Below, piece after piece: positions 1 through 11,150 of a stretch of 62,679 nt of DNA. Below the pieces are notes generated by a model that saw nothing but the letters and a program-made list of their open reading frames with translations, made no database searches and had not been told where the DNA came from. The DNA is taken from positions 1 through 62,679 of the forward strand of contig CAIUWK010000036.1 in assembly GCA_903902855.1 (NCBI GenBank). The letters run 5' to 3'. Numbering within the stretch: the first letter of the stretch is position 1; the number at the start of each line of letters is the position of its first letter. Source of the DNA: an uncultured Geobacter sp. (GTDB lineage: Bacteria > Desulfobacterota > Desulfuromonadia > Geobacterales > CAIOGM01). Made by a program: the position numbers and the translations under genes.

Positions 1-11
1 TTCATTTTCAT
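1..11 (-). CDS. 5' end of an edge-truncated gene, possibly ilvB
   Basis: Only the first codons (Met-Lys-Met) are inside the window. The call rests on an ATG at 11-9 on the minus strand preceded by a strong GGAGG Shine-Dalgarno sequence at 18-22, spaced six bases. It lies downstream of ilvD in the same direction, and Geobacter-type genomes place the acetolactate synthase large subunit gene after ilvD. That identity is inference from gene order; the protein sequence itself is outside the window. Confidence 0.4.
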
Positions 12-182
12 GATGAACCTCCAGAACCTATGCCATCCACTGATTTCACTGAGTACACTGAAAAATCTTGAGGACAGTCCGGTTCATTAATTGTCTTACC
101 AACAAATTTCGTAACAACCTGCGTTGATAAAATTCATTCCACTCGGGGTATCGGTCGTTTCAGAGCTCTCAGTGTCAGTGGA

Positions 183-1841
183 TCAGGCCTTCATCACCGC
201 GCCGGTATACGCCGAGGTGACCGACTTGGCGTAGCGGGCCAGCCAGCCGCTCTTTATCTTCGGTTCCGGCGCAACCCAACCTGACAACCGCTCCGCAAGG
301 GTTGCCTCATCCACCAGCAGTTCCAGTTTACGTTTGGGAATATCCAACTCTATCCGGTCGCCATCCTTTATAAGAGCGATTGGCCCCCCTTCCGCCGCCT
401 CCGGGGAGATATGGCCGATGCAGGGACCACGGGTACCACCGGAGAAACGACCATCGGTGATGAGTGCTACCGAATCCCCCAACCCCATCCCCATGATTGC
501 CGCCGTGGGGGCGAGCATCTCCCGCATGCCTGGACCACCCTTTGGTCCCTCGTAACGGATGACCACCACGTCCCCCGCCACTATCCGCCCTTCCATGATA
601 GCTGCCATGGCTAGCTCCTCGGCGTCGAAACAGCGGGCCGTCCCCTGGAACTTCATCATCGCGTCGGAGACACCGGACTGTTTGACCACCGCTCCCTGTG
701 GAGCGATGTTGCCAAAGAGAATCGCAATCCCCCCCTCCTGTTTCACCGGATCAGTGAGGGGACGAATAACGTCTTCGTCAACCAACTGCACACTGGCAGC
801 CAACTGATGGGTAGTGAGGCCAAAGACCGTGGGATTGTCGATGATCTTATCCCCCAGCTGCTTCAGCACTCCCATGACCCCGCCAGCAGTATCCAGATCT
901 TCCATGAAGTGCTTCCCCGCAGGATTCATGGAAGCGATCTGGGGAGTCTCCCGAGCCAGCAGGTCGAATGTCTCCAAGGGAAGCTCTACCCCGGCCTCAT
1001 GGGCGATGGCCAGGAGGTGGAGTACCGTATTGGACGAACCACCCAGGGCAAGATCAACCCGGATGGCGTTCTCGAAGGCAGCCCGGGTCAGGATGCTCCG
1101 GGGAGTCACATTATTTTTAACCAGTTCGACAATCTTCTCGCCTGAAGCAAAAGCAATGCGCCGTTTGAGGGCGGAGACCGCCAGCGCCGTGCCGCAGCGA
1201 GGGAGACTCATTCCCATGGTCTCGGTGAGAATCGCCATGGTATTGGCGGTAAAGAGCCCCTGACAGGAACCCATGCCGGGGCAGGCATTATCCTCGCAAA
1301 CCTGGAGCTCTTTGGCGTCGATGACTCCGGCCCGATAGCGGGCCATGGCCTCGAACGTATCGGTAACAAAGGAGAACTTGCGCCCGGCCTCCCCCCGACC
1401 GCTCATCATGGGGCCGGCGGTAACAACGATACAGGGAATATCCAGCCGGGCAGCGGCCATGAGCATACCGGGGGTAATTTTGTCGCAGTTGGTGAGGAGA
1501 ACCAGACCGTCCAGACGGTGCGCCTCGGCCACCGATTCCACCATGTCGGCAATGAGTTCCCGGGTGGGAAGGGAGTAATGCATCCCCTTGTGTCCCATGG
1601 AGATCCCGTCGCAAACACCGGGGATACCGAAAAAGAGGGAGTATCCGCCCCCCGTATGAACCCCTTTTTCAATGAACCGCTCCAGGTCACGCATTCCTGC
1701 ATGGCCGGGGATCAGGTCGGTAAAGCTGGTAGCCACACCGATGAAAGGCTTCTCCATCTCGCTGTGGGGTATGCCGGTGGCTTTAAGGAGAGCCCGGTGG
1801 GGGGTTCGTTCCAACCCCTTCTTTATCATATCGCTACGCAT
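183..1841 (-). CDS. ilvD: dihydroxy-acid dehydratase
   Basis: Dehydrates 2,3-dihydroxy-isovalerate and 2,3-dihydroxy-3-methylvalerate to the 2-keto acids, a late step of valine and isoleucine synthesis in the cytoplasm. At 552 residues it has the usual family length. The Fe-S and Mg ligand motifs NCDKITPGM (about residue 120) and CPGMGSC (about 185) are intact, as is the C-terminal [12 protein letters not shown] block. The frame is open upstream to 1919, but the family-typical start [19 protein letters not shown] lies at 1841 behind an AAGGTG ribosome site, so that start is chosen. It diverges from the DAHP synthase gene and is followed by the edge gene, which suits an ilv operon. Confidence 0.95.
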   Translation of the reverse strand: MRSDMIKKGLERTPHRALLKATGIPHSEMEKPFIGVATSFTDLIPGHAGMRDLERFIEKGVHTGGGYSLFFGIPGVCDGISMGHKGMHYSLPTRELIADMVESVAEAHRLDGLVLLTNCDKITPGMLMAAARLDIPCIVVTAGPMMSGRGEAGRKFSFVTDTFEAMARYRAGVIDAKELQVCEDNACPGMGSCQGLFTANTMAILTETMGMSLPRCGTALAVSALKRRIAFASGEKIVELVKNNVTPRSILTRAAFENAIRVDLALGGSSNTVLHLLAIAHEAGVELPLETFDLLARETPQIASMNPAGKHFMEDLDTAGGVMGVLKQLGDKIIDNPTVFGLTTHQLAASVQLVDEDVIRPLTDPVKQEGGIAILFGNIAPQGAVVKQSGVSDAMMKFQGTARCFDAEELAMAAIMEGRIVAGDVVVIRYEGPKGGPGMREMLAPTAAIMGMGLGDSVALITDGRFSGGTRGPCIGHISPEAAEGGPIALIKDGDRIELDIPKRKLELLVDEATLAERLSGWVAPEPKIKSGWLARYAKSVTSAYTGAVMKA

Positions 1842-1983
1842 GCGTTTTATGTCACCTTGGTGGTGGAATAGGGGAAAATGAGAACAGGAAAGATACCAGA
1901 GAGCGGACATAACTGTCAATATGAATAAAACGCCGGTTCACGGAATGGAATATTCTACTTCTACCTTCATCAGGACAAAACCC

Positions 1984-2012
1984 TTTACATGCCCCCGGAA
2001 AAGTACTAGATT
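1984..2012 (+). promoter_or_regulatory. candidate sigma-70 promoter for the DAHP synthase gene
   Basis: TTTACA at 1984-1989 and TAGATT at 2007-2012 are separated by 17 bases, and the start codon lies 29 bases further on. Both hexamers are partial matches, so this is only a candidate. It sits in the 200-base divergent region between ilvD and the DAHP synthase gene. Confidence 0.4.
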
Positions 2013-2041
2013 ATGCCCAATTTACGTATACAGGACACTCC

Positions 2042-3118
2042 ATGACCATCCTCAAGACCAACAACCTGAAAGTCGCTTCCATCACCCCGATCATCGCTCC
2101 GGCGGATCTGCGGCAGGTTTTTCCAATCTCCATGGAATCAAGCGAGTTCGTCAGCGCCAGTCGGACCCAGGTGAAGAATATCATCCGGAACCGGGACCAC
2201 CGACTTATGGCGGTGGTCGGCCCCTGCTCCATTCACGACCCCAATGGAGCACTGGAATATGCCGGACGCTTGGCGCATCTGGCTGAAGAGATCTCCGACC
2301 AGATATTTATTGTCATGCGACTCTATTTTGAGAAACCCCGTACCACCATCGGCTGGAAGGGACTCATCAACGATCCGGACATGAACGGCACCCACCAGAT
2401 CTCCAAAGGCCTGGGAATTGCCCGGAACCTCCTCTGCGATATTACCAGAATGATGCTTCCCATTGCTACGGAGATGCTGGACCCCATCACCCCCGAATAT
2501 CTGGCCGATCACCTCACCTTCGGCGCCATCGGCGCCCGAACCACCGAGTCCCAGACCCACCGGGAGATGGCCAGCGGCCTCTCCTTCCCCATCGGGTTCA
2601 AAAACGGCACCGACGGCAACCTCCAGGTGGCGCTGGACGCCATGAACGCGGCGCTCCACTCCCACAGCTTCCTGGGGGTCAACCGCGAAGGACGGACCTC
2701 CATCGTCCGGACCACCGGCAACCCGGATGTGCATCTGGTACTCCGCGGCGGCAACCGTAAACCGAACTATTACCCGGAAGATATCGCCAACGCCCATGAG
2801 ATGCTGGAAAAGTCCGGCTTCTTCCCCACCCTGATGGTGGATTGCAGCCATGGCAACTCCAACAAGGATCACCTGCAGCAACCGGAGGTCCTGAGACGCG
2901 TCATCGACCAGATCGTGGCCGGGAACCGCTCCATCACCGGCGTGATGATCGAGAGCAATATCGAGGAAGGGAATCAATCCATTCCCACGGAGGTGACCCG
3001 CCTCAAGTACGGGGTCTCTATCACCGACAAATGCGTGGATTGGCAGACCACCGAACTGATGCTCCGGGAAGCCGCCGACCGGCTCCGGAAAAACGGGGGC
3101 CGTCCCATCGGCGCCTGA
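2042..3118 (+). CDS. aroF: 3-deoxy-7-phosphoheptulonate synthase (class I, AroFGH type)
   Basis: Condenses phosphoenolpyruvate and erythrose 4-phosphate to DAHP, the first step of the shikimate pathway. The 358-residue protein has the expected class I length. Hallmarks visible are VVGPCSIHDP, the YFEKPRTTIGWKGL substrate segment, GARTTESQTHR and the metal-ligand region MVDCSHGNSNKDH. The start MTILKTNNLK follows an AGGA ribosome site. Which feedback class (F, G or H) it belongs to cannot be told by eye, so the symbol is a placeholder for the family. It stands alone, between divergent ilvD and the gap operon, whose promoter lies just downstream. Confidence 0.92.
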   Translation: MTILKTNNLKVASITPIIAPADLRQVFPISMESSEFVSASRTQVKNIIRNRDHRLMAVVGPCSIHDPNGALEYAGRLAHLAEEISDQIFIVMRLYFEKPRTTIGWKGLINDPDMNGTHQISKGLGIARNLLCDITRMMLPIATEMLDPITPEYLADHLTFGAIGARTTESQTHREMASGLSFPIGFKNGTDGNLQVALDAMNAALHSHSFLGVNREGRTSIVRTTGNPDVHLVLRGGNRKPNYYPEDIANAHEMLEKSGFFPTLMVDCSHGNSNKDHLQQPEVLRRVIDQIVAGNRSITGVMIESNIEEGNQSIPTEVTRLKYGVSITDKCVDWQTTELMLREAADRLRKNGGRPIGA

Positions 3119-3135
3119 ATTGAGACAAACAATGA

Positions 3136-4224
<1,089 letters not shown>

Positions 4225-4246
4225 TCGGTACATATAAGTAGTCAGG

Positions 4247-4273
4247 AAGGGGGGAATCTGCATTCCCCCTTTT
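4247..4273 (+). terminator. hairpin plus short T-run between gap and pgk
   Basis: An 8-bp perfect stem (GGGGGAAT at 4250-4257 with ATTCCCCC at 4262-4269) and a 4-base loop are followed by TTTT. It lies inside an otherwise contiguous glycolytic operon, so a partial terminator or an mRNA 3'-end stabiliser is likelier than a full stop. Confidence 0.6.
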
Positions 4274-4310
4274 CTGTTTCTGTTACAGCTTTTTCAATAA
4301 GGAGAATGCC

Positions 4311-5498
4311 ATGGCTGTACGCTACATCGACGAACTCGGTTCCCTCCAGGGGAAAAAAGTCTTCATTCGGGTGGATTTCAACGTCCCCCAGGATGATCAG
4401 GGCAACGTGACCGAAGACACCCGCATTGCCGGCGCGGTCCCCTCCATAAAATACGCCCTCAGCCAGGGGGCCAAGGTGATCCTGGCCTCCCACCTGGGGC
4501 GCCCCAAGGGGGAGAAGAAACTCAAGTACACCATGGCCCCGGCGGCCCAGCGACTCTCCCAACTCCTGGGGTGTCCGGTCATCCAGGCCCCCGACTGCTT
4601 CGGCCCCGAAGTGACCCCCCTGGTGGAGGGACTGCAACCGGGCCAGGTACTCATGCTGGAGAACGTCCGCTTCTACCCCGGCGAGGAGAAGAACGACCCC
4701 GACTTCGCCCGGAACCTGGCCAACGGCTGCGAGATCTTCGTGAACGACGCCTTTGCCGTCTCCCACCGGGCCCATGCCTCGGTGGAGGCGATCACCAAGG
4801 TAATCCCCGTGGTTGCCGGCGGCTTCCTCATGAAGAATGAGCTGACCTACTTTGACAAGGCAATGACCACCCCTGAGCGCCCGCTGGCGGCGATCCTGGG
4901 GGGGGCCAAGGTCTCCGGCAAGTTGGAGGTGCTCCAGACCCTCGTCTCCAAGGTGGACATCATCATCATCGGCGGCGGCATGGCCTTCACTTTCCTCAAG
5001 GCCCAGGGGTACTCCATCGGCAAGTCGCTGGTGGAAGATGACCTCCTGGAAACGGCAACCAAGATCCTGGCCGACGCCAAGGCCAATAATGTCCGATTTC
5101 TCCTCCCCACCGACTGCGTGGTAGCCGACCGCTTCGCCGCCGATGCCGACCAGAAGACTGTTGACATCAAGGATATCCCCGCCGACTGGATGGCCCTGGA
5201 TGTGGGACCCGCTTCGGCCAAGGCCTTTGGAGAAGCGTTGCAGGATGCGAAAACCGTCATCTGGAACGGACCCATGGGGGTCTTCGAGATGGATGCCTTT
5301 GCCAAGGGAACCTTTGCCGTGGCCGACGTGATGGCCGGGCTGAACGCCATCACCATTATCGGGGGGGGAGACACCGATGCTGCCGTGCGCAAAGCCAAGG
5401 TGGATGACAAGATGAGCTACATCTCCACCGGCGGCGGCGCCTTCCTGGAACTGCTGGAAGGAAAGATCCTGCCGGGAGTCAAGGCGCTGGACCGGTAA
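4311..5498 (+). CDS. pgk: phosphoglycerate kinase
   Basis: Transfers phosphate between 1,3-bisphosphoglycerate and ADP. The 395-residue length is standard for bacteria. Recognisable blocks are [13 protein letters not shown] near the N-terminus, SHLGRPKG, the [13 protein letters not shown] segment, [14 protein letters not shown] and the C-terminal [14 protein letters not shown] nucleotide-binding end. The ATG follows an AAGGAG site. It lies 86 bases after gap and 41 before tpiA, all in the same direction. Confidence 0.97.
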   Translation: MAVRYIDELGSLQGKKVFIRVDFNVPQDDQGNVTEDTRIAGAVPSIKYALSQGAKVILASHLGRPKGEKKLKYTMAPAAQRLSQLLGCPVIQAPDCFGPEVTPLVEGLQPGQVLMLENVRFYPGEEKNDPDFARNLANGCEIFVNDAFAVSHRAHASVEAITKVIPVVAGGFLMKNELTYFDKAMTTPERPLAAILGGAKVSGKLEVLQTLVSKVDIIIIGGGMAFTFLKAQGYSIGKSLVEDDLLETATKILADAKANNVRFLLPTDCVVADRFAADADQKTVDIKDIPADWMALDVGPASAKAFGEALQDAKTVIWNGPMGVFEMDAFAKGTFAVADVMAGLNAITIIGGGDTDAAVRKAKVDDKMSYISTGGGAFLELLEGKILPGVKALDR

Positions 5499-5539
5499 CA
5501 TTCCTCCATTCCACAACATCAACACAGGGAGTACAGATT

Positions 5540-6295
5540 ATGAGAATTCCGGTCATTGCCGGCAACTGGAAGCTGTTCAAGAATCAGGCTGATGCCGCGG
5601 CCCTCGTGGCGGGGCTCATCCCTCTGGTCAAAGATACCGTCGGGGTAGAGATCGTGGTTTCCCCGGTCTTCACCTCCCTCTCCGCGGTGCGGGAGAAAAT
5701 ATGCGGCACCAATATCAAGTTGTCGGCCCAGAACTGCTACTGGGAAGAAGAAGGAGCCTTTACCGGCGAGATCGCACCGGGAATGCTGGTTGACGCCGGC
5801 TGCAGCCATGTGATCATCGGGCATTCGGAACGGCGTCAGTATTTCGGCGAAACCAACGAGACGGTGAACAAAAAGATCAAGGCTGCGCTCAAGGCGGGAC
5901 TCGTTGCCATCTTCTGTATCGGTGAGACCCTGGAGCAGCGGGAAGCGGACAAGACCTTCGATGTCCTCCGGGATCAGGTGAACGGCGGTCTTGCCGGCAT
6001 CACTGCGGCCGACCTGGCCAAGGTCATCATCGCCTATGAACCGGTCTGGGCCATCGGCACCGGCAAGACAGCCTCCGACGACCAGGCACAGGAAGTTCAT
6101 GCCTTCATCCGCGGCCTCATTGCCGGAGAGTATGATCAGGCAACCGCAGCCGCCATCCGGATTCTCTACGGCGGCAGCGTCAAGCCCGAGAACGTCAAGG
6201 GTCTCATGTCCCGTCCGGACATCGACGGCGCCCTTGTGGGGGGCGCCAGCCTCAAGGCTGATTCTTTTGCCGGCATCGTGAACTTTGGAAAATAG
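5540..6295 (+). CDS. tpiA: triosephosphate isomerase
   Basis: Interconverts dihydroxyacetone phosphate and glyceraldehyde 3-phosphate. The 251-residue TIM barrel has the catalytic His in IIGHSERR (about residue 95), the catalytic Glu in AYEPVWAIGTG (about 167) and the phosphate-binding LYGGSVKPEN loop. The N-terminus MRIPVIAGNWK is typical. It ends the glycolytic run, with secG 65 bases downstream in the same direction, as in many bacteria. Confidence 0.97.
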   Translation: MRIPVIAGNWKLFKNQADAAALVAGLIPLVKDTVGVEIVVSPVFTSLSAVREKICGTNIKLSAQNCYWEEEGAFTGEIAPGMLVDAGCSHVIIGHSERRQYFGETNETVNKKIKAALKAGLVAIFCIGETLEQREADKTFDVLRDQVNGGLAGITAADLAKVIIAYEPVWAIGTGKTASDDQAQEVHAFIRGLIAGEYDQATAAAIRILYGGSVKPENVKGLMSRPDIDGALVGGASLKADSFAGIVNFGK

Positions 6296-6360
6296 TTCTT
6301 TTCTTTTTCAAGCGTTCGTGGTAAAAAAATCAGCTTTCGCGAACGGAGGATTTACCGATT

Positions 6361-6801
6361 ATGATTTATGTACTGATAGTACTCCATATCACCGTCTCAC
6401 TGGCCCTGATTGTCATCGTTCTGCTCCAGTCGGGTAAGGGTGCCGAAATGGGCGCATCCTTCGGCAGTGGCGGCAGTCAGTCGGTCTTCGGCGCCGGTGG
6501 CAGCAACACCTTCATGAACAAACTGACCACCAGCGCGGCGATCATCTTTATGCTCACCTCTCTGACTCTGGCGTACATGGGGGGAAAAAGCGGCTCCTCA
6601 TCCATCATGCCCAGCAAGAGTCCCGCGGTTAAACCGGCAGCGATGCCGGCCAAACCGGCTCAGGGAGCGCCCATGGGCGCGGGAACGGCTCAACCTGCTG
6701 CTCCGTCACCACAGGGTGCTGCTGCGCCTGCATCAACGGCGGTTCCGACCCCCGCCATGCCGGTTCCCGCAAATACATCAGCACCGGCACAAAAAAAGTA
6801 A
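6361..6801 (+). CDS. secG: preprotein translocase subunit SecG
   Basis: Small accessory subunit of the SecYEG channel in the inner membrane. Two hydrophobic segments (about residues 1-20 and 52-72) flank the conserved cytoplasmic loop with QSGKGAEMGASFG and the FGAGG block. The last 65 residues or so are an unusually long Pro/Ala-rich tail, taking the protein to 146 residues compared with roughly 75-110 in many bacteria. A GGAGG-type site precedes the start. The gene follows tpiA and precedes tRNA-Leu. Confidence 0.93.
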   Translation: MIYVLIVLHITVSLALIVIVLLQSGKGAEMGASFGSGGSQSVFGAGGSNTFMNKLTTSAAIIFMLTSLTLAYMGGKSGSSSIMPSKSPAVKPAAMPAKPAQGAPMGAGTAQPAAPSPQGAAAPASTAVPTPAMPVPANTSAPAQKK

Positions 6802-6819
6802 TAACAAAGCAACTCTTGC

Positions 6820-6848
6820 TTGACTTCACGTAGTCGTTATGGTACAAG
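6820..6848 (+). promoter_or_regulatory. sigma-70 promoter of tRNA-Leu
   Basis: TTGACT at 6820-6825 and TACAAG at 6843-6848 have a 17-base spacer. The expected start of transcription falls a few bases before the tRNA at 6859. Confidence 0.65.
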
Positions 6849-6858
6849 ATAAATCCTT

Positions 6859-6945
6859 GCCGAAGTGGTGGAATTGGTAGACACACCATCTTGAGGGGGT
6901 GGCGCGTGTATGCGCATGCGAGTTCGAGTCTCGCCTTCGGCACCA
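6859..6945 (+). tRNA. tRNA-Leu (anticodon GAG)
   Basis: The 87-base cloverleaf has acceptor stem GCCGAAG/CTTCGGC and an encoded CCA end. The anticodon stem CCATC/GGTGG encloses the loop TTGAGGG (anticodon GAG). A long variable arm typical of class II tRNAs is present, and the T-arm is GCGAG-TTCGAGT-CTCGC. It has its own promoter and an intrinsic terminator. Confidence 0.97.
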
Positions 6946-6960
6946 AGTTATCGATAAAAA

Positions 6961-6991
6961 AGTCCTGAGTTAATCACTCAGGACTTTTTTT
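6961..6991 (+). terminator. intrinsic terminator after tRNA-Leu
   Basis: A perfect 10-bp stem (AGTCCTGAGT with ACTCAGGACT) and a 5-base loop are followed by seven T residues; an A-run on the other side could also serve minus-strand transcripts. Confidence 0.9.
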
Positions 6992-7026
6992 CGTTCAACA
7001 CAGATTCCGTTAGAGTAACGGACATG

Positions 7027-7060
7027 AAAAAGCGGATTCCCCCATCAAGGGCATCCGCTT
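7027..7060 (-). terminator. intrinsic terminator at the end of the trp operon
   Basis: Read on the minus strand, AAGCGGAT pairs with ATCCGCTT, with further CCC/GGG pairing inside, followed by a T-run. It lies just downstream of the lytic transglycosylase gene that ends the minus-strand trp operon. Confidence 0.7.
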
Positions 7061-7090
7061 GTAAACGGCAACGTTGTCACTCTCCTACGG

Positions 7091-7735
7091 TCAGGAGGTG
7101 GTCAGGACTGTTGCAGGCTTGACTGCCGTATTCAGCATCCGCCGTTCCACCCCCTCCAGAATCTCCTTGCGAAATTCCCGGCGCTTCACCTCATAGGCAT
7201 TAGCCTGGGGCCCGACTCCACAGTAGTACTTCTTCGCCTTGTCCAGGTTGCCGTGACTCATGGTCAACTTGATCAGCAACTCCCGGACGGCCGCCTCGGC
7301 GCATTTTTCGTCATTCTCCATCTCCACCGGCGTATAGCCGTGGCTCTTGGCCCGTAGCGGCATCAACTGCCAGACCCCCAATGCCCCGGCTGTCGAAACA
7401 AGATCCGCAGACAAGCCGTAAGCCCCGGTTTCGGCAAGGGCGATCTCGGCCAGGTCGATGGGCATCAGAGACGTGCCCAGGGTCTTGAAGTAACAGAGCG
7501 CCGCCAGCCACCGGGCCCGTTTGGGTTCGGCTCGCAGGGCAAAGACTTGCGCGATGGCCGGAACCTGACGTTTCCGTTCCTCCAGGTTGATCCCTTTTTC
7601 CATCACCTGACGAATCTCTCTGTCCAACTCGGATTCCACCCCTTTCAGGGAGAAGTGAGCCTGTTGAACATGGGTCTGGTCACAGGAGATCAGGATCAAC
7701 ATACAGGCGATAACAAGAATAAGTCTCTTTTTCAT
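7091..7735 (-). CDS. putative lytic transglycosylase lipoprotein (SLT domain)
   Basis: Predicted to cleave peptidoglycan glycan strands at the cell envelope. The N-terminus MKKRLILVIACMLILISC is a lipoprotein signal ending in a lipobox-like LISC. The rest shows the SLT pattern: a catalytic-type Glu in ALAETGAYG, then GALGVWQLMP, and a C-terminal YYCGVGPQANAY block in place of the usual YNAGxG. The frame is open to 7780, but the signal peptide fixes the start at 7735. It is the last gene of the trp transcript, 58 bases after trpB, with no obvious metabolic link. The substitutions in the motifs leave activity uncertain. Confidence 0.75.
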   Translation of the reverse strand: MKKRLILVIACMLILISCDQTHVQQAHFSLKGVESELDREIRQVMEKGINLEERKRQVPAIAQVFALRAEPKRARWLAALCYFKTLGTSLMPIDLAEIALAETGAYGLSADLVSTAGALGVWQLMPLRAKSHGYTPVEMENDEKCAEAAVRELLIKLTMSHGNLDKAKKYYCGVGPQANAYEVKRREFRKEILEGVERRMLNTAVKPATVLTTS

Positions 7736-7793
7736 GGTTATCTCGCGCACGGTTTTCGGATCTGAACGCCAACTTGACATGCGCCACGTAACC

Positions 7794-8984
7794 CTACAAC
7801 TTTACACCCATTATTTCAGCCACCGTATGAATGTCCTTATCACCCCGTCCCGAAAGACAGGCCACAATGGTCGTATCCGGCGAAAGAGTCGGGGCTACTC
7901 TTATGACATGAGCGATGGCATGGGCCGACTCCAGGGCAGGCATGATCCCTTCCTCCCTTGTCAGGATGGTAAAAGCCGCCAGTGCCTCCTCGTCCGTGAC
8001 GGAGACATACTCTGCCCGGCCGGTATCCTTGAGCCAGGCGTGTTCGGGGCCGACTCCGGGGTAGTCCAGACCGGCGGAGATGGAGTGGGCGTGGGCAATT
8101 TGACCGAACTGATCCTGGAGCAGGTAGGTCTTGTTTCCGTGGAGGACCCCCACGCTCCCGGCGCAGAGGGGGGCGGCATGCTTCCCCGATTGGATGCCGT
8201 AGCCGGCCGCCTCCACCCCCACCATCTTCACCGTGGCATCCTTGAGAAAGGGGTAGAACAGCCCCAGGGCGTTGCTCCCGCCACCCACTGCGGCCACCAG
8301 GATATCGGGGAGCCTCCCCTCGGCTTTTCGGTGCTGCGTACGAACCTCCCTGCCGATGACCGACTGGAAATCGCGCACCATCATGGGATAGGGGTGGGGG
8401 CCGGCTACTGTGCCGATGACGTAGAAAGTAGAGGCAACGTAGGTGACCCAGTTGCGCATCGCCTCATTCATGGCGTCCTTGAGGGTGGCGGTGCCGGAGG
8501 TGACCGGGGTGACGGTGGCGCCCAGGAGTTTCATCCTGAAGACGTTGAGGGCCTGACGGTGAATATCCTCCTCACCCATGAAGACTTCGCACTCCATCCC
8601 CATGAGAGCGGCAATGGTGGCGGTGGCCACCCCGTGCTGACCTGCGCCGGTCTCTGCTATGACCCGCTTTTTGCCCATCCTCTTGGCAAGGAGCCCCTGG
8701 CCGATGGTGTTGTTCACCTTGTGGGCGCCGGTATGGTTCAGGTCCTCCCGTTTCAGGTAGACCTTTGCCCCCCCCAGTTTTTCAGTGAGCTTTTCGGCAA
8801 AATAGAGAGGATTGGGCCGCCCCACGTACTGACGAAGGTAGTAGCTGAACTCCTGCTTAAATTCCCGGTCACGGCGGTAGTGATCATAGGCCTGCTCCAG
8901 TTCCAGGAGGGCAGGCATGAGCGTTTCCGGCACATACCTGCCGCCGAACTTACCGAAATGACCGTTTTTATCGGGAAACTTCAT
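7794..8984 (-). CDS. trpB: tryptophan synthase beta chain (TrpB1 type)
   Basis: Joins indole and serine to tryptophan using PLP. The 396 residues match the TrpB1 family. The PLP lysine lies in HTGAHKVNN (about residue 85), followed by [12 protein letters not shown] and the GGGSNA phosphate loop. A GAGGAG site precedes the ATG. Standard partner trpA does not follow: the next gene is a lytic transglycosylase and then a terminator. A second, TrpB2-type gene lies upstream in the same operon. Confidence 0.96.
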   Translation of the reverse strand: MKFPDKNGHFGKFGGRYVPETLMPALLELEQAYDHYRRDREFKQEFSYYLRQYVGRPNPLYFAEKLTEKLGGAKVYLKREDLNHTGAHKVNNTIGQGLLAKRMGKKRVIAETGAGQHGVATATIAALMGMECEVFMGEEDIHRQALNVFRMKLLGATVTPVTSGTATLKDAMNEAMRNWVTYVASTFYVIGTVAGPHPYPMMVRDFQSVIGREVRTQHRKAEGRLPDILVAAVGGGSNALGLFYPFLKDATVKMVGVEAAGYGIQSGKHAAPLCAGSVGVLHGNKTYLLQDQFGQIAHAHSISAGLDYPGVGPEHAWLKDTGRAEYVSVTDEEALAAFTILTREEGIMPALESAHAIAHVIRVAPTLSPDTTIVACLSGRGDKDIHTVAEIMGVKL

Positions 8985-9016
8985 GATTTTTGACTCCTCA
9001 GTTCCGGCTCCCGAAA

Positions 9017-9628
9017 TCAGAGCCCTTTGGCCAACCGGATGAATTCCCTCACCTTGTGCGGTTCCTTGCGCCCCGGCGCCGACTCCACACCGCTGGAGAC
9101 ATCCACACCATAGGGGGACACGATCCGGAGCGCTTGAGCCACATTGTCCGGGGTCAGCCCACCGGCGAGGATGAGCCGATGGGCGATACCGGTACTCTTT
9201 GCCAGCTCCCAGTCAAAGGTCCGGCCGGTGCCGCCATGGGCCAGGGGTGACCAGGCATCCAGGAGGTAACCGGCAACCGGAAAGCGCTTTATCCCGGCAA
9301 GGCTAGCGACGTCCTTCACCCGGAACGCCTTGATGACCCGCCGGTTGATCCCCAGGCAGTACTCCGGATCTTCATCCCCATGCAACTGAACCAGGTCAAG
9401 AGCGCAGAAATCGGCGCTCCAGTTCACCTGCTCCGCCTCCTCATCCACAAACAGCCCCACGCTCTGCACAAAGGGGGGAAGTTCCCGGATGATGGCAGCC
9501 GCCTTCTGGGGGGTGACGCAGCGGGGTGATTTTTCACAGAAGACGAATCCCAGGGCGTCGACCCCAGCCTCCACCGCCATGAGGGCATCTTCCTTGCTGG
9601 TAATGCCGCAGATTTTCACTCGAACCAT
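9017..9628 (-). CDS. trpF: phosphoribosylanthranilate isomerase
   Basis: Catalyses the Amadori rearrangement of phosphoribosylanthranilate in tryptophan synthesis. The 203-residue barrel begins [15 protein letters not shown], with the catalytic Cys in KICGIT and the [10 protein letters not shown] and VDVSSGVE phosphate-binding blocks near the end. A GTG at 9643 is in frame, but the ATG at 9628 has a GGAG site six bases upstream and matches the family start. It lies 32 bases before trpB. Confidence 0.95.
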   Translation of the reverse strand: MVRVKICGITSKEDALMAVEAGVDALGFVFCEKSPRCVTPQKAAAIIRELPPFVQSVGLFVDEEAEQVNWSADFCALDLVQLHGDEDPEYCLGINRRVIKAFRVKDVASLAGIKRFPVAGYLLDAWSPLAHGGTGRTFDWELAKSTGIAHRLILAGGLTPDNVAQALRIVSPYGVDVSSGVESAPGRKEPHKVREFIRLAKGL

Positions 9629-9657
9629 ATAGTACTCCGTCACCGCTCAAAGAGACT

Positions 9658-9694
9658 AAACCCTCGAACCTCTAACCTGAACCTTTAACCTGAG
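9658..9694. repeat. degenerate GGTT-type intergenic repeat
   Basis: On the minus strand the spacer between trpB2 and trpF reads as near-repeats of AGGTTAA/AGGTTCA/AGGTTAG. Related strings occur at about 13062, 23293, 23375 and 38570, always between minus-strand genes. Confidence 0.55.
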
Positions 9695-11050
9695 TTACAA
9701 AACGATTCGGGGCAACCGCTCCAGGGCCTCGCGGATCTTGGCCTCGGGATATTCGTAATCTTCCAAGTTACCGGAGAGATAGGCATCGTAGGCCCCCATG
9801 TCCAACTGACCATGGCCGGAGAGTCCGAAGAGGATGGTCTTCTCCTTCCCCTCCTCCTTGGCCAGCATCGCCTCGTCGATGGCAGCTCGAACGGCGTGGG
9901 ATGATTCCGGTGCCGGCACGATCCCCTCGCTGCGGGAGAAGAGGATTGCTCCCTCGAAGCAGGCGTTCTGCTTGTACGACTTGGCCTCGATCTCACCGGC
10001 GTGGTAGAGCTGGGAGACCAGGGGAGAATCACCGTGATAGCGCAACCCCCCGGCATGAATCCCCGGCGGCATGAAGTCGTGCCCCAGGGTATACATCATG
10101 GAGATGGGGGCCATCTTGGCGGTGTCGCCGTAATCGAAGGCATAGACCCCCTTGGTCAGGGTCGGGCAGGAGGCCGGCTCCACCGCCAGGGCGCGGACCT
10201 TTTTCCCGGCGGCGCGATCGGCGATAAAGGGGAAAGCGAGTCCGGCAAAGTTGGAGCCGCCGCCGCAGCAGGCGATGACCACATCGGGGTAGTCGCCGGC
10301 GATCTTGAACTGCTCTTTAGCCTCAAGGCCGATGACGGTCTGGTGCAGACAGACATGATTGAGGACGCTCCCCAGGGCGTAGTTGGTGTCGCTATGGGTG
10401 GCGGCATCCTCCACAGCTTCGGAAATGGCGATCCCCAGACTCCCCAGACACTCCGGGTCATGGGCCAGGATGGAGCGCCCCGAGTTGGTGAATTCGGAGG
10501 GAGAGGGGATGACCTTTGCCCCCCAGAGCTGCATCATACTTCTGCGGTAGGGTTTCTGAGTGCAGGAGACCTTCACCATGTAGACGGTGCACTCCAGGCC
10601 GAACATGCTGCAGGCCAGGGCCAGGGAGCTCCCCCATTGACCGGCGCCGGTCTCGGTGGCCAGCCGGCGAATCCCCGCCTGTTTGTTGTACCATGCCTGG
10701 GGGATGGCGGAGTTGGGCTTGTGGGAACCGGCGGGGGATACCCCCTCGTACTTGTAATAAATCTTGGCCGGAGTCTGCAGTGCCAGTTCCAGCCGCCGTG
10801 CCCGGTAGAGGGGAGATGGCCGCCAGAGACGATAGATATCCCGGACCTCGTCGGGGATGTCGATCCACCGCTCCGTGGAGATCTCCTGCTGCAGGATCGC
10901 CATGGGGAAGATGGCCAGCATATCCTCCGGTGTGGCCGGTTGGAGGGTTCGGGGATTGATCACCGGGTGCAGCGGTCCCGGCATGTCGGGGATGATATTG
11001 TACCACTGCCGGGGTATCTGATCTTCGCTCAAAAGAATCTTCGTGTTCAC
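9695..11050 (-). CDS. trpB2: TrpB2-type tryptophan synthase beta chain
   Basis: PLP enzyme of the TrpB2 branch, about 50 residues longer than TrpB1 (451 residues). The PLP lysine is in [10 protein letters not shown], followed by [12 protein letters not shown] and [10 protein letters not shown]. TrpB2 enzymes make tryptophan from indole and serine but bind the alpha subunit poorly, and are thought to salvage free indole. The start is a GTG with an AAGGAG site eight bases upstream. The gene lies between paaK and trpF in the trp operon. This neighbourhood, with aryl-acetate and indolepyruvate enzymes, supports an indole or indole-acid salvage role, which remains inference. Confidence 0.93.
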   Translation of the reverse strand: MNTKILLSEDQIPRQWYNIIPDMPGPLHPVINPRTLQPATPEDMLAIFPMAILQQEISTERWIDIPDEVRDIYRLWRPSPLYRARRLELALQTPAKIYYKYEGVSPAGSHKPNSAIPQAWYNKQAGIRRLATETGAGQWGSSLALACSMFGLECTVYMVKVSCTQKPYRRSMMQLWGAKVIPSPSEFTNSGRSILAHDPECLGSLGIAISEAVEDAATHSDTNYALGSVLNHVCLHQTVIGLEAKEQFKIAGDYPDVVIACCGGGSNFAGLAFPFIADRAAGKKVRALAVEPASCPTLTKGVYAFDYGDTAKMAPISMMYTLGHDFMPPGIHAGGLRYHGDSPLVSQLYHAGEIEAKSYKQNACFEGAILFSRSEGIVPAPESSHAVRAAIDEAMLAKEEGKEKTILFGLSGHGQLDMGAYDAYLSGNLEDYEYPEAKIREALERLPRIVL

Positions 11051-11150
11051 CCGTAATCTCCTTTATCGTGCTGCATGCTGTATTCGTGCTGCGTGCGGTA
11101 GAGGACCGGCACCGTCCGGTAGGGAGAGACCATGAAACGGATTTTGATAG

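Noticed and set aside
4242..5525. 427-codon minus-strand frame opposite pgk
   Set aside because: Antisense shadow of pgk; composition rich in Gly/His/Asp typical of such shadows.
7734..8993. 419-codon plus-strand frame opposite trpB
   Set aside because: Antisense shadow of trpB; no recognisable domain.
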